NCBI RefSeq assembly: GCF_013377535.1
Contig: NZ_JABCJE010000003.1
Location: forward strand, 248,001-312,000
Reading direction: 5' to 3'
Source of the DNA: Donghicola mangrovi
Lineage (GTDB): Bacteria; Pseudomonadota; Alphaproteobacteria; Rhodobacterales; Rhodobacteraceae
DNA length: 64,000 bases
Part shown: positions 53,853-62,312 of the stretch, one piece after another
Position numbering within the stretch: position 1 is the stretch's first letter
How the letters are laid out: every line of letters starts with the position of its first letter
Position numbers and translations under genes: made by a program
Notes under the pieces: model-generated
The model's input: only the letters and a program-made list of their open reading frames with translations
Database searches by the model: none
What the model was told of the DNA's origin: nothing

Positions 53853-53948
53853 ACGCGGCAACTGCAGCGATCTGTTATAAATTGTGACTGTCATCTCCAC
53901 TCAACCTTACGTAACGATTCTATGATGGTTTGAGTGGAGGAGACAGGC

Positions 53949-54542
53949 ATGACCCCCGAAATGGTACTCGAGTTCTGGTTGGACGAAGTTGGTCCCAAAG
54001 GCTGGTATAACGGCACCCCCGAGCTGGACGCGAAAATCCGCGACAAATTTCTGGTGGCGTGGGAAGAGGCCGCAGAGGGTGCCTATGGCCTGTGGCTGAC
54101 CTACCCGACCGGTGCGCTGGCCTATATTATTCTGACCGATCAATTCCCCAGAAACATGTTCCGCGGCGAAGGTCAGTCCTTTGCTACCGATTTTCCGGCC
54201 CGCGCCGCAGCCAAAGTCGCCATCGACCACGGCTGGGATCTGCGTATTCACGAACCCGCACGGCAGTTTTTCTACCTGCCCCTCATGCATTCCGAGAGCC
54301 AGTGCGATCAGGACCGCTGCGTGCGCCTGATGCATGAACGGCTGCCCGAAAGCGGCGCAGGCAACCTGCTGCACGCGAAAGTTCACCGTGAAATCATTCG
54401 TAAATTCGGCCGCTTCCCCTATCGGAACGAGGCGCTGAGCCGCGCCACCACCAAAGCCGAAGCCGATTTTCTGGGCAACGGCGGTTACGGCGGATTGCTG
54501 CGGGAGTGGCAGGAAAAACAACATCTGGAAGTTGTTGGCTGA
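53949..54542 (+). CDS. DUF924 family protein
   Basis: 197 aa, all-helical. Motifs VLEFWLDEVGPKGWY, TPELDAKIRDKF, AYIILTDQFPRNMFRGE and FFYLPLMHSE identify DUF924, a TPR-like family of unknown function. ATG 53949 has GGAGGAGACAGGC upstream. It precedes lpdA by 67 bp on the same strand. Confidence 0.9.
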   Translation: MTPEMVLEFWLDEVGPKGWYNGTPELDAKIRDKFLVAWEEAAEGAYGLWLTYPTGALAYIILTDQFPRNMFRGEGQSFATDFPARAAAKVAIDHGWDLRIHEPARQFFYLPLMHSESQCDQDRCVRLMHERLPESGAGNLLHAKVHREIIRKFGRFPYRNEALSRATTKAEADFLGNGGYGGLLREWQEKQHLEVVG

Positions 54543-54609
54543 CGGCTTTATTGATGCCCCGACCAAGATAGTTTAACGTCAAACTAATTCTGGAATCGGA
54601 GGAGAGCCA

Positions 54610-56004
54610 ATGGCCGCCAAGGAATTCGATGTTGTCGTGATCGGGGCGGGCCCCGGCGGATATGTTGCTGCTATTCGCGCAGCACAGCTGGGGCTCAAGA
54701 CCGCCGTGGTCGAGCGTGAACACATGGGCGGGATCTGCCTGAACTGGGGCTGCATCCCGACCAAGGCGCTGCTGCGCTCGGCCGAGGTGTACCACATGAT
54801 GCATCGCGCCAAGGAATTCGGCCTGTCGGCGGAAAAGATCGGTTTCGATCTGGACGCAGTCGTGGCCCGTTCGCGCGGTGTGGCAAAGCAGCTGAATGGC
54901 GGCGTTGGCCATCTGCTGAAGAAAAACAAAGTGACCGTGATCATGGGCACCGCGACCCTGCCTGCCAAAGGCAAAGTCACCGTGACCACTGACAAGGGTA
55001 CCGAGGAACTGGTTGCCAAGAACATCATCGTCGCCACCGGCGCCCGCGCCCGCGAGCTGCCCGGTCTGGAAGCCGATGGTGATCTGGTCTGGACCTACAA
55101 GCACGCGCTGACCCCCAAGCGTATGCCCAAGAAGCTGCTGGTCATCGGGTCCGGTGCGATCGGCATCGAATTCGCCAGCTTCTACAGCACCCTTGGCGCT
55201 GACACGACCGTGGTCGAAGTGCAGGACCGCATCCTGCCCGTCGAGGACGCGGAAATCGCGGCCTTTGCCAAGAAGTCCTTTGTGAAGCAGGGCATCAAGA
55301 TCAAAGAAAAAGCCATGGTCAAGAAGCTGGACCGCGGCAACGGCAAGGTCGTGGCGCACATCGAAATGGGCGGCAAGGTCGAGACCGAAGAGTTCGACAC
55401 TGTGATTTCGGCGGTTGGCATCGTGGCCAACACCGGCGGCATCGGTCTGGAAGAGCTGGGTGTGAAAATCGACCGCAGCTTTGCTGTGACCGACGAATAC
55501 TGCCGCACCGGCGTGGACGGCCTGTTTGTGATTGGCGACGCGACCCAAGGTCCGTGGCTGGCGCACAAAGCCTCGCACGAGGGTGTCATGGTTGCCGAGT
55601 TCATCGCGGGCGGTCATCCGCACCCCGTGAAGCCCGAAACCATCGCCGGCTGCACCTATTGCCACCCGCAGATCGCCAGCGTCGGCCTGACCGAAGCCAA
55701 GGCGAAAGAGAAGGGCTACAAGGTCAAGGTTGGCCGTTTCCCCTTTATCGGGAACGGCAAGGCGATTGCTTTGGGCGAGCCCGAAGGCATGGTGAAAACC
55801 GTGTTTGACGCGGAAACCGGCGAGCTGCTGGGGGCCCACATGGTCGGCGCGGAAGTGACCGAGATGATCCAGGGCTACGTCATCGGCCAGAAGCTGGAGA
55901 CCACCGAGGCGGACCTGATGGAAACCGTGTTCCCGCACCCGACCCTGTCGGAAATGATGCACGAGAGCACCTTGGACGCATGGGATCGTGCGATCCACAT
56001 CTGA
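54610..56004 (+). CDS. lpdA: Dihydrolipoyl dehydrogenase (E3)
   Basis: 464-aa FAD disulfide reductase that reoxidises dihydrolipoyl groups of 2-oxoacid dehydrogenase complexes. FAD motif VVIGAGPGGYVAA (9-21), redox cysteines C43 and C48 in GGICLNWGCIPTK, NAD motif VIGSGAIGIEFA, and C-terminal His443/Glu448 in HPTLSEMMHE. The GGICLNWGC form is usual for the pyruvate dehydrogenase E3 of alphaproteobacteria. No E1/E2 genes are adjacent. Strong terminator follows. Some relatives annotate the pyruvate-complex enzyme as a second lpd copy. Confidence 0.95.
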   Translation: MAAKEFDVVVIGAGPGGYVAAIRAAQLGLKTAVVEREHMGGICLNWGCIPTKALLRSAEVYHMMHRAKEFGLSAEKIGFDLDAVVARSRGVAKQLNGGVGHLLKKNKVTVIMGTATLPAKGKVTVTTDKGTEELVAKNIIVATGARARELPGLEADGDLVWTYKHALTPKRMPKKLLVIGSGAIGIEFASFYSTLGADTTVVEVQDRILPVEDAEIAAFAKKSFVKQGIKIKEKAMVKKLDRGNGKVVAHIEMGGKVETEEFDTVISAVGIVANTGGIGLEELGVKIDRSFAVTDEYCRTGVDGLFVIGDATQGPWLAHKASHEGVMVAEFIAGGHPHPVKPETIAGCTYCHPQIASVGLTEAKAKEKGYKVKVGRFPFIGNGKAIALGEPEGMVKTVFDAETGELLGAHMVGAEVTEMIQGYVIGQKLETTEADLMETVFPHPTLSEMMHESTLDAWDRAIHI

Positions 56005-56027
56005 TCCCGTCAGGTGAGAGATTGAGG

Positions 56028-56066
56028 GGGCGAGAGTGGCGCGGGCTGCTCTCGCCCTTTTTCTTT
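56028..56066 (+). terminator. Terminator of lpdA
   Basis: GGGCGAGAG (56028-56036) / CTCTCGCCC (56049-56057), 9 bp, then TTTTTCTTT. Confidence 0.88.
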
Positions 56067-56089
56067 GGGCCGGTGGAGGGCAGGGGATT

Positions 56090-56112
56090 TGAGTATTTTT
56101 CGCAAAAAGAAG
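56090..56112 (+). repeat. Intergenic repeat copy 5
   Basis: TGAGTATTTTTCGC followed by AAAAAGAAG, between the lpdA terminator and the uvrA SOS box. Its GTGCCG prefix is not conserved here. Confidence 0.78.
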
Positions 56113-56148
56113 CTGGAATCGGCGTTTTGGGGTGGCTGATCGGGCGAT

Positions 56149-56163
56149 GTTCTTAAAAAGTTC
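56149..56163. promoter_or_regulatory. LexA (SOS) box of uvrA
   Basis: GTTCTTAAAAAGTTC, an exact match to the alphaproteobacterial LexA consensus GTTC-N7-GTTC, 68 bp before the uvrA start. uvrA is a LexA target in Rhodobacter. Confidence 0.88.
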
Positions 56164-56230
56164 TTAATGAACTGTTGGAGACTCGGCGCATCTGACCTAT
56201 TTGATGGAAGTCTGTCTTTGGGGATCCGGA

Positions 56231-59089
56231 ATGGCCGAGCTGAAGTTCATCGAGGTGCGCGGCGCGCGCGAGCATAATCTGAAGAACATCGACGTGGATA
56301 TTCCGCGCGACGAGTTGGTGGTGATCACCGGATTGTCGGGCTCGGGGAAATCCAGTCTGGCGTTTGATACGATCTATGCCGAAGGCCAGCGCCGCTATGT
56401 CGAGAGCTTGAGCGCCTATGCGCGGCAGTTCTTGGATATGATGGAAAAGCCCGATGTGGATCACATCAGCGGGTTGAGCCCGGCGATTTCCATCGAGCAA
56501 AAGACCACCAGCAAGAACCCCCGATCCACTGTCGGGACGGTTACCGAGATTTACGACTATATGCGTCTGCTGTTCGCGCGGGCGGGAACGCCGTACAGCC
56601 CCGCGACCGGTTTGCCGATTGAGGCGCAGCAGGTGCAGGACATGGTCGACCGTGTGATGGGCATGGAGGAGGGCACTCGGGCCTATCTGCTGGCGCCCAT
56701 CGTTCGGGACCGCAAGGGCGAGTACAAGAAAGAGTTTATGGAGCTGCGCAAGCAGGGCTTTCAGCGGGTCAAGGTGGATGGCGAGTTCTATGAACTGGAC
56801 GAGCCGCCGACCCTGGACAAGAAGTACCGCCATGACATCGACGTGGTGGTCGACCGGATCGTGGTGCGCGAAGGGATGGAAACCCGTCTGGCGGACAGCT
56901 TCCGCACGGCGCTGGATTTGGCCGATGGCATCGCCATTCTGGAAACCGCGCCCCGCGAGGGCGATCCGGAGCGGATTACGTTCAGCGAGAATTTCGCGTG
57001 TCCTGTCAGTGGCTTCACCATCCCCGAGATCGAGCCGCGCCTCTTTTCGTTCAACGCGCCGTTCGGGGCGTGCCCTGTGTGCGACGGCCTTGGGGTGGAG
57101 CTGTTCTTTGACGAAAAGCTGGTGGTGCCGGACGAAGACCTGAAGGTGTATGACGGTGCCTTGGCCCCGTGGCGCAAGGGCAAGTCGCCCTATTTTCTGC
57201 AGACCATCGAGGCCATCGCCAAGCACTACGAATTCAACAAGAACACCAAGTGGAAGGATCTGCCCGCCCACGTCAAACAGGTATTCCTGTACGGCTCGGG
57301 CGACGACGAAATCCAGTTCCGCTATGACGAGGGCGGCCGCGTTTATCAGGTCAGCCGTGTGTTCGAGGGCGTGATCCCGAACATGGAACGCCGCTACCGC
57401 GAGACGGACTCGAGCTGGGTGCGCGAGGAATTCGAGCGGTATCAGAACAACCGTCCTTGTGGAGCGTGCCACGGCTATCGTCTGCGGGACGAGGCTTTGG
57501 CGGTGAAAATCGGCGGGATGCATGTGGGCCAAGTGGTCCAGATGTCGATCAAGCAGGCCTATGAGTGGTGCCTGACGGTGCCCGAACATCTGTCCAAACA
57601 GAAGAATGAAATCGCCCACGCGATCCTGAAAGAAATCCGCGAACGTCTGGGCTTCTTGAACAACGTGGGCCTCGAATACCTGACGCTGTCGCGCAATGCG
57701 GGCACCCTGTCGGGCGGTGAAAGCCAGCGCATCCGCTTGGCCAGCCAGATCGGAAGTGGTCTGACGGGCGTGCTGTATGTTCTGGACGAACCCTCGATCG
57801 GTCTGCACCAGCGGGACAACGACCGCTTGCTTACCACGTTGAAGAACCTGCGCGATCAGGGGAACACAGTGATCGTGGTCGAGCATGACGAAGATGCAAT
57901 CCGCGAGGCGGACTATGTGTTCGACATCGGGCCGGGGGCAGGGGTGCATGGCGGGCAGGTGGTAGCCCACGGGACGCCCTCTGATCTGGCGAATGATCCC
58001 AATTCGCTGACCGGCCAATACCTGTCGGGCAAGCGGGAAATCAGCGTCCCGACCGAGCGCCGCGAAGGCAACGGCAAGAAGGTTCAGGTCGTCAAGGCGA
58101 CGGGCAACAACCTCAAGGATGTGACGGTGGACTTCCCCTTGGGCAAGTTCGTCTGCGTGTCCGGCGTGTCGGGCGGGGGCAAATCGACCCTGACGATCGA
58201 GACTCTGTTCAAGACCGCCTCCATGCGGCTGAACGGCGCCAAACAGGTGCCTGCGCCCTGCCAGACCATCAAGGGGCTCGAACATCTGGACAAGGTGATC
58301 GACATCGATCAACGCCCCATCGGGCGCACCCCGCGGTCCAACCCCGCGACCTATACCGGTGCGTTCACCCCGATCCGCGATTGGTTCGCTGGTCTGCCAG
58401 AGGCCAAGGCGCGCGGGTACAAACCGGGCCGCTTCAGCTTTAACGTCAAGGGCGGGCGCTGCGAGGCGTGCCAAGGTGACGGTGTCATCAAGATCGAGAT
58501 GCACTTCCTGCCCGACGTATATGTGACCTGCGAAACCTGTAAGGGAAAGCGGTATAACCGCGAGACGCTTGAGGTGCAGTTCAAGGGCAAATCCATCGCC
58601 GACGTGCTGGATATGACCGTCGAGGACGCACAGGAATTCTTCCAGGCGGTGCCGAGCATCCGCGAGAAGATGGACGCCCTGATGCGGGTGGGTCTGGGCT
58701 ATATCAAGGTGGGCCAGCAGGCGACGACCCTGTCAGGCGGCGAGGCGCAGCGCGTCAAGCTGTCCAAGGAGCTTTCGAAGCGGTCCACGGGCCGGACCCT
58801 GTATATTCTGGACGAACCGACCACCGGCCTGCATTTCGAGGATGTGCGCAAGCTCTTGGAAGTGCTGCATGAACTGGTCGAGCAGGGCAATAGCGTGGTG
58901 GTGATCGAGCATAACCTCGATGTCATCAAGACCGCCGACTGGATCATCGACATCGGCCCCGAGGGCGGCGATGGTGGCGGCGAAGTGGTCGCGACCGGCA
59001 CCCCCGAAGCGGTGGCCAAAGAGCCGCGCAGTCACACGGGGCGCTATCTGGTCGATATGCTGAACCCCAAGCGGGTGGCGGCGGAATAA
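56231..59089 (+). CDS. uvrA: Excinuclease ABC subunit A
   Basis: 952 aa, the damage-sensing ATPase of nucleotide excision repair. Two ABC modules: Walker [11 protein letters not shown] (33-42) and [10 protein letters not shown], signatures [16 protein letters not shown] and [15 protein letters not shown], and Walker [19 protein letters not shown]. Zinc cysteines are in [20 protein letters not shown] and CETCKGK. ATG 56231; in-frame ATGs upstream lie in promoter DNA beyond the SOS box. Confidence 0.96.
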   Translation: MAELKFIEVRGAREHNLKNIDVDIPRDELVVITGLSGSGKSSLAFDTIYAEGQRRYVESLSAYARQFLDMMEKPDVDHISGLSPAISIEQKTTSKNPRSTVGTVTEIYDYMRLLFARAGTPYSPATGLPIEAQQVQDMVDRVMGMEEGTRAYLLAPIVRDRKGEYKKEFMELRKQGFQRVKVDGEFYELDEPPTLDKKYRHDIDVVVDRIVVREGMETRLADSFRTALDLADGIAILETAPREGDPERITFSENFACPVSGFTIPEIEPRLFSFNAPFGACPVCDGLGVELFFDEKLVVPDEDLKVYDGALAPWRKGKSPYFLQTIEAIAKHYEFNKNTKWKDLPAHVKQVFLYGSGDDEIQFRYDEGGRVYQVSRVFEGVIPNMERRYRETDSSWVREEFERYQNNRPCGACHGYRLRDEALAVKIGGMHVGQVVQMSIKQAYEWCLTVPEHLSKQKNEIAHAILKEIRERLGFLNNVGLEYLTLSRNAGTLSGGESQRIRLASQIGSGLTGVLYVLDEPSIGLHQRDNDRLLTTLKNLRDQGNTVIVVEHDEDAIREADYVFDIGPGAGVHGGQVVAHGTPSDLANDPNSLTGQYLSGKREISVPTERREGNGKKVQVVKATGNNLKDVTVDFPLGKFVCVSGVSGGGKSTLTIETLFKTASMRLNGAKQVPAPCQTIKGLEHLDKVIDIDQRPIGRTPRSNPATYTGAFTPIRDWFAGLPEAKARGYKPGRFSFNVKGGRCEACQGDGVIKIEMHFLPDVYVTCETCKGKRYNRETLEVQFKGKSIADVLDMTVEDAQEFFQAVPSIREKMDALMRVGLGYIKVGQQATTLSGGEAQRVKLSKELSKRSTGRTLYILDEPTTGLHFEDVRKLLEVLHELVEQGNSVVVIEHNLDVIKTADWIIDIGPEGGDGGGEVVATGTPEAVAKEPRSHTGRYLVDMLNPKRVAAE

Positions 59090-59094
59090 CAGGG

Positions 59095-59120
59095 GGCGGG
59101 GCGCAAGTCCCGCCTCTTTC
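59095..59120 (+). terminator. Terminator of uvrA
   Basis: GGCGGG (59095-59100) / CCCGCC (59109-59114) followed by TCTTTC, just after the uvrA stop. Confidence 0.6.
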
Positions 59121-59182
59121 GTGTCATTGTCTGGTCGGATTTATGTGTTACCTCTCCTGACGTGTGAGTGAAGGAGAGTGTG

Positions 59183-59566
59183 ATGAAGGCGTTTGCCCTT
59201 GTGCTGGCGGGTCTGATGGCCAGCAGCACGGCCCATGCGGGCCAACCGTTCGAGGAAAGTCTGGTGGAATGCGCCGTTTTGATCGAGGCGCTGACCGGCG
59301 ATCAAACCCCCGTTCCCGGCCAGAATGCGATGCTGGACTATTACGTCGGCACCGCCACCAACATGCGCGCAGAGGCAGAGCGGATGCGCAATGCCTCTTA
59401 CGTCAGCGAGATGGCTGTTCAGAAGCGGGTGGTTTGGGAAAAACGCTGGGAGGACGGCAATTGGGACGATCCAGCCAACCGCCAGGAAGTGGCCGACTGG
59501 ATGCAGTATTGCTTCAAATTCGCCGAGCACCTCGGGGTCGAGGGGCCGACGCCCTTTGACAAGTAG
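59183..59566 (+). CDS. Small secreted protein of unknown function
   Basis: 127 aa. Signal peptide MKAFALVLAGLMASSTAHA, mature chain of about 108 residues with one Cys near each end (LVECAVLIEAL and MQYCFKFAEH) that could form a disulfide. Helical, acidic, Trp-rich (EKRWEDGNWDD). I do not recognise a family. AAGGAGAGTGTG precedes ATG 59183, a good ribosome site, and the frame has coding-like composition. Convergent with the DUF2892 gene, 3 bp between stops. Confidence 0.8.
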   Translation: MKAFALVLAGLMASSTAHAGQPFEESLVECAVLIEALTGDQTPVPGQNAMLDYYVGTATNMRAEAERMRNASYVSEMAVQKRVVWEKRWEDGNWDDPANRQEVADWMQYCFKFAEHLGVEGPTPFDK

Positions 59567-59569
59567 CGC

Positions 59570-59770
59570 TTATTTGCGCGGGCAGGTGTTCATGCCAAAG
59601 ATGCTATAGAGCGGGCATGTGGACAGCAGGCCGGTTGCCAGCGGGATGATCCCGAACAGGTACAGCCATCCATATTCTGCGTCCCCGTTGAACAGGAAGC
59701 CGACCAGCAAGGCCGCGCCGACAACGATACGCAGGATGCGGTCAATGCCGCCAATATTTTTCGAGAACAT
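59570..59770 (-). CDS. DUF2892 (YgaP-like) small membrane protein
   Basis: 66 aa. Two hydrophobic segments (ILRIVVGAALLVGFLF and WLYLFGIIPLATGLLSTCPLYSIFG) with the family pattern DRILRIVVG...GLLSTCPLYSIFGMNTC. DUF2892 forms the membrane part of YgaP rhodaneses and, alone, is frequent in BigR/SqrR sulfide-response regulons; the palindrome just upstream fits that. GGAG at 59776-59779 is the ribosome site. Role in sulfur or persulfide handling is inference. Confidence 0.9.
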   Translation of the reverse strand: MFSKNIGGIDRILRIVVGAALLVGFLFNGDAEYGWLYLFGIIPLATGLLSTCPLYSIFGMNTCPRK

Positions 59771-59778
59771 AACGGGCT

Positions 59779-59816
59779 CCTGAATGATATTCTATAATTC
59801 GAATATAGCATTCAGG
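59779..59816. promoter_or_regulatory. BigR/SqrR-like operator palindrome upstream of the DUF2892 gene
   Basis: CCTGAATG (59779-59786) / CATTCAGG (59809-59816) flank ATTC-TATAATTC-GAAT (59789-59804), the ATTC-N8-GAAT form bound by SqrR/BigR persulfide sensors. It starts 9 nt before the ATG, so the promoter must overlap it, or the RNA form could also hide the ribosome site. Confidence 0.65.
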
Positions 59817-59866
59817 TTGGCCCGCTACCAGAGGGATGGGCTGCGGCGCTTTGGCCGCAGCATCCG

Positions 59867-60223
59867 TTAGTTCAGCAGGCTCTGAAGCGCGCCGATCACG
59901 GCCAGAACCTCGCCGGTGTTCGAGTTGATGCGATACACATAGCCGTTCGACACCACATAGCTGCCATCGCGCAGACCATAGCGTTCGGCATCGGTCAGGC
60001 GGTCATAGCGGTCAATGTGGTCGCCGCGGCGGTAGGTGCCATCGTGACGGTCGTCATGATCATCGCGGTCGTGGTTGTACATCTTCTTGGCTTGGCCCGG
60101 AGGCACGCAGGCGGGGTCTTTCTTGGCCAGACCCGGAGGGCAGCCGTTACCGGCGGCAAAGGCCATGGGGGCGGTCAGAGTGGCAGCCATCGCGGTCGCG
60201 AGAATAAGAGCAGTCCGTTTCAT
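59867..60223 (-). CDS. Secreted CPPGLAKK-type protein
   Basis: 118 aa. Signal peptide MKRTALILATAMAATLTAPMAFA, a paired-Cys segment (GNGCPPGLAKKDPACVPPGQAKK), a charged Asp/His/Arg-rich linker (NHDRDDHDDRHDG) and a C-terminal domain (LRDGSYVVSNGYVYRINSNTGEVLAVIGAL). Proteins like this are common in Rhodobacteraceae and sometimes mislabelled excinuclease subunit A; no such feature exists. The C-terminus resembles RcnB-type periplasmic proteins. The His/Asp stretch may bind metal. Function unknown. Confidence 0.85.
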   Translation of the reverse strand: MKRTALILATAMAATLTAPMAFAAGNGCPPGLAKKDPACVPPGQAKKMYNHDRDDHDDRHDGTYRRGDHIDRYDRLTDAERYGLRDGSYVVSNGYVYRINSNTGEVLAVIGALQSLLN

Positions 60224-60259
60224 AACGAGTTCCTTTCATCTTCATCGCAATAACGCAAA

Positions 60260-60290
60260 GGCCGCGAGGCAGTTTCCTGCGCTCGCGGCC
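60260..60290 (-). terminator. Terminator of the valine-degradation operon
   Basis: On the minus strand GGCCGCGAG (60290-60282) / CTCGCGGCC (60268-60260), 9 bp, then TTTGCGTTATT; 22 bp past the mmsB stop. Confidence 0.65.
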
Positions 60291-60311
60291 CTGTGATGGG
60301 ATCGGCGGATG

Positions 60312-61184
60312 TTAGCCGCGGCTACGCCCCGAGAAGCGGGGGAGCATGGCGCTGAAGTCCTGACCGCTGCCGCCTTCGGTTTCGACAAAGCTCTGGTAAA
60401 GGGCTTCGGCCAGTTGGCCCATGGGGGTGTCCGCATCGGCGCTGGCGGCGGCTTGTTGGGACAGGCGCAGGTCCTTGAGCATCAGATCTGCGGCGAAACC
60501 GGGCTTGTAGCCGTTGTCCGCAGGGGACTGGGGGCCAACACCGGGGGCAGGGCAGTAAGCGTTGATCGACCAGCTGGCGCCCGAGGACGTGGAGACCACG
60601 TCGAACATCGCCTGACGGTCGAGGCCCAGCTTGTCGGCCAGGGCAAAAGCCTCGCAGGTGGCGATCATGGTGACGCCGAGGATCATGTTGTTGCAGATCT
60701 TGGCCGCCTGACCGTTGCCCGAGGGGCCGCAATGCACGGCCTTCTGGCCCATGATGTCAAAGAGCGGCTTGGCGGTGTTGAACGCGTCCTCGGTCCCGCC
60801 GACCATGAAGGTCAGGGTGCCCGCCGCCGCGCCGCCGATGCCGCCCGAGACCGGAGCGTCCAGCGCGCCAAGGCCGGCCGCTTGGGCCTGCTCGGCCACC
60901 GCGCGGGCGCTGTCCACGTCAACGGTCGAGCAATCCAGCAGGATCGCCCCTGCGGGCATGGCGGGGATCACTTCGTCCGCGACTTTGCGCAGGATCGCCC
61001 CGTTCGGAAGCATGGTGATCACGACGTCTGCGGTCTGTGCAGCCTCGGCCCCGGATTGGGCGGGGGTGATGCCGTCGACGGTGACACCCGCCGCGTCATA
61101 GCCGGTGACCTCGTGGCCCGCTTTGGCCAGATTGGTGGCCATCGGTGCGCCCATGTTCCCAAGGCCGATAAATGCGATTTTCAT
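60312..61184 (-). CDS. mmsB: 3-hydroxyisobutyrate dehydrogenase
   Basis: 290 aa. NAD-dependent oxidation of 3-hydroxyisobutyrate to methylmalonate semialdehyde in valine breakdown. Rossmann motif IAFIGLGNMGAPMATNLAKAGH at the start, substrate motif DAPVSGGIGGAAAGTL, catalytic Lys in GNGQAAKICNNMILG, and the C-terminal LMLKDLRLSQQAA. It follows the 3-hydroxyisobutyryl-CoA hydrolase gene by 93 bp, with repeat copy 6 in between, and completes three steps of the path. Confidence 0.94.
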   Translation of the reverse strand: MKIAFIGLGNMGAPMATNLAKAGHEVTGYDAAGVTVDGITPAQSGAEAAQTADVVITMLPNGAILRKVADEVIPAMPAGAILLDCSTVDVDSARAVAEQAQAAGLGALDAPVSGGIGGAAAGTLTFMVGGTEDAFNTAKPLFDIMGQKAVHCGPSGNGQAAKICNNMILGVTMIATCEAFALADKLGLDRQAMFDVVSTSSGASWSINAYCPAPGVGPQSPADNGYKPGFAADLMLKDLRLSQQAAASADADTPMGQLAEALYQSFVETEGGSGQDFSAMLPRFSGRSRG

Positions 61185-61253
61185 TGTGTCCTCCCAGTGG
61201 GCGCTGTGGTCTGGCTGTGCCGCGATGGAGCGCCCTGTGGATCGCGGGGATTT

Positions 61254-61277
61254 TGAGTATTTTCAGCAAAGAAGAAG
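61254..61277 (+). repeat. Intergenic repeat copy 6
   Basis: TGAGTATTTTCAGC followed by AAAGAAGAAG, directly touching the stop codon of the 3-hydroxyisobutyryl-CoA hydrolase gene (61278-61280), inside an operon rather than at its end. Confidence 0.75.
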
Positions 61278-62312
61278 TCAGAAACGCAGTTCGTGATCCC
61301 CGAGCGGTTCGATCATCCGGTCGACTTCCGCTTGGGTCAGATCGGCGGGGCTGGCATGGGTCCATTTCGGGGTGCGGTCTTTGTCGATGACTTGGGCGCG
61401 GATGCCTTCGAGGAAGTCGCCCTGTTCCTGCGCGCGGTAGGTGCAGCGGTATTCCCACGTCAGCGCGTCTTTGAGGTCGGGCGTGGGGCGCTGGCGGCGG
61501 ATCAGGGTCATGGAGGTGGCCATGGCGAGGGGCGCGTGATGGCGCAGGGACTTCAGGGTGTCTGCCGCGAAATCCGAGGAGTTGGCTTCGAGGCGGTCGA
61601 AGAGCGCGGTCAGGGTGTCGGCCGAGAACAGTTCGTCGATCAGGTCCTGTTTCAGGGTCAGGCTGGCCTCGGGGGCGGGGTGCAGCGTGGCCGTCAGGGC
61701 GGTGATGTCGCCGGTTTCGATCAGCTGGGTTTTCAGATCGTCCCATGCGGCTTCGGCGATGTAGTGGTCGGCAAAGCCAGCGCGGATCGCGTCGCCCGCG
61801 TCCATGCGCGCGCCCGTCAGCCCAAGGTATTCGCCAAGGTGGCCGGGGGCCGCAGCCAAGAGGGCGGTGCCGCCAACGTCCGGAACCAGACCGATGCCGC
61901 ATTCGGGCATGGCGATGCGCGTGGTATCCCCGACGATGCGGTGTTTGACGTGGCAGCCCACGCCCACGCCGCCGCCCATGACAAAGCCGTGCATGAAGCT
62001 GACGATCGGCTTGGCATAGGTCGCGAGCCGGTTGTTCATCCGGTATTCGTCGGCCCAGAACTGGCGGGCCTCGGCGTAGTCGCCTGCTTTGCCTTGGTGG
62101 TAGATGGCTGCGATGTCGCCACCGGCGCAGAAGGCGCGGTCGCCGTCGGCGTCGATCAGGATCAGGTGGACGCTGGGGTCGGTGTCCCATGCGTCCAGCG
62201 CGGCGGCGATCGCCTTGCACATGTCATAGGACAGGGCGTTCAGGGATTTGGGGCGGGTCAGGGTGATGCGGCCTGCGCGCCCCTCGGTGCGGATGGAAAT
62301 GTCTGATGTCAT
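61278..62312 (-). CDS. 3-hydroxyisobutyryl-CoA hydrolase (enoyl-CoA hydratase family)
   Basis: 344 aa, the length of HIBCH rather than the 260 aa of simple hydratases. Crotonase oxyanion-hole segments AFCAGGDIAAI and GFVMGGGVGVG, catalytic Glu/Asp in MPECGIGLVPDVGGT, and a C-terminal HIBCH extension (LTWEYRCTYRAQEQGDFLEGIRA). It releases 3-hydroxyisobutyrate from its CoA ester in valine breakdown. Overlaps the acyl-CoA dehydrogenase by ATGA. Confidence 0.92.
   Translation of the reverse strand: MTSDISIRTEGRAGRITLTRPKSLNALSYDMCKAIAAALDAWDTDPSVHLILIDADGDRAFCAGGDIAAIYHQGKAGDYAEARQFWADEYRMNNRLATYAKPIVSFMHGFVMGGGVGVGCHVKHRIVGDTTRIAMPECGIGLVPDVGGTALLAAAPGHLGEYLGLTGARMDAGDAIRAGFADHYIAEAAWDDLKTQLIETGDITALTATLHPAPEASLTLKQDLIDELFSADTLTALFDRLEANSSDFAADTLKSLRHHAPLAMATSMTLIRRQRPTPDLKDALTWEYRCTYRAQEQGDFLEGIRAQVIDKDRTPKWTHASPADLTQAEVDRMIEPLGDHELRF

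Noticed and set aside
59867-60223. Excinuclease ABC subunit A label for the CPPGLAKK protein
   Set aside because: It has a signal peptide and 118 aa, with no ABC or zinc motif; the real uvrA is at 56231-59089.
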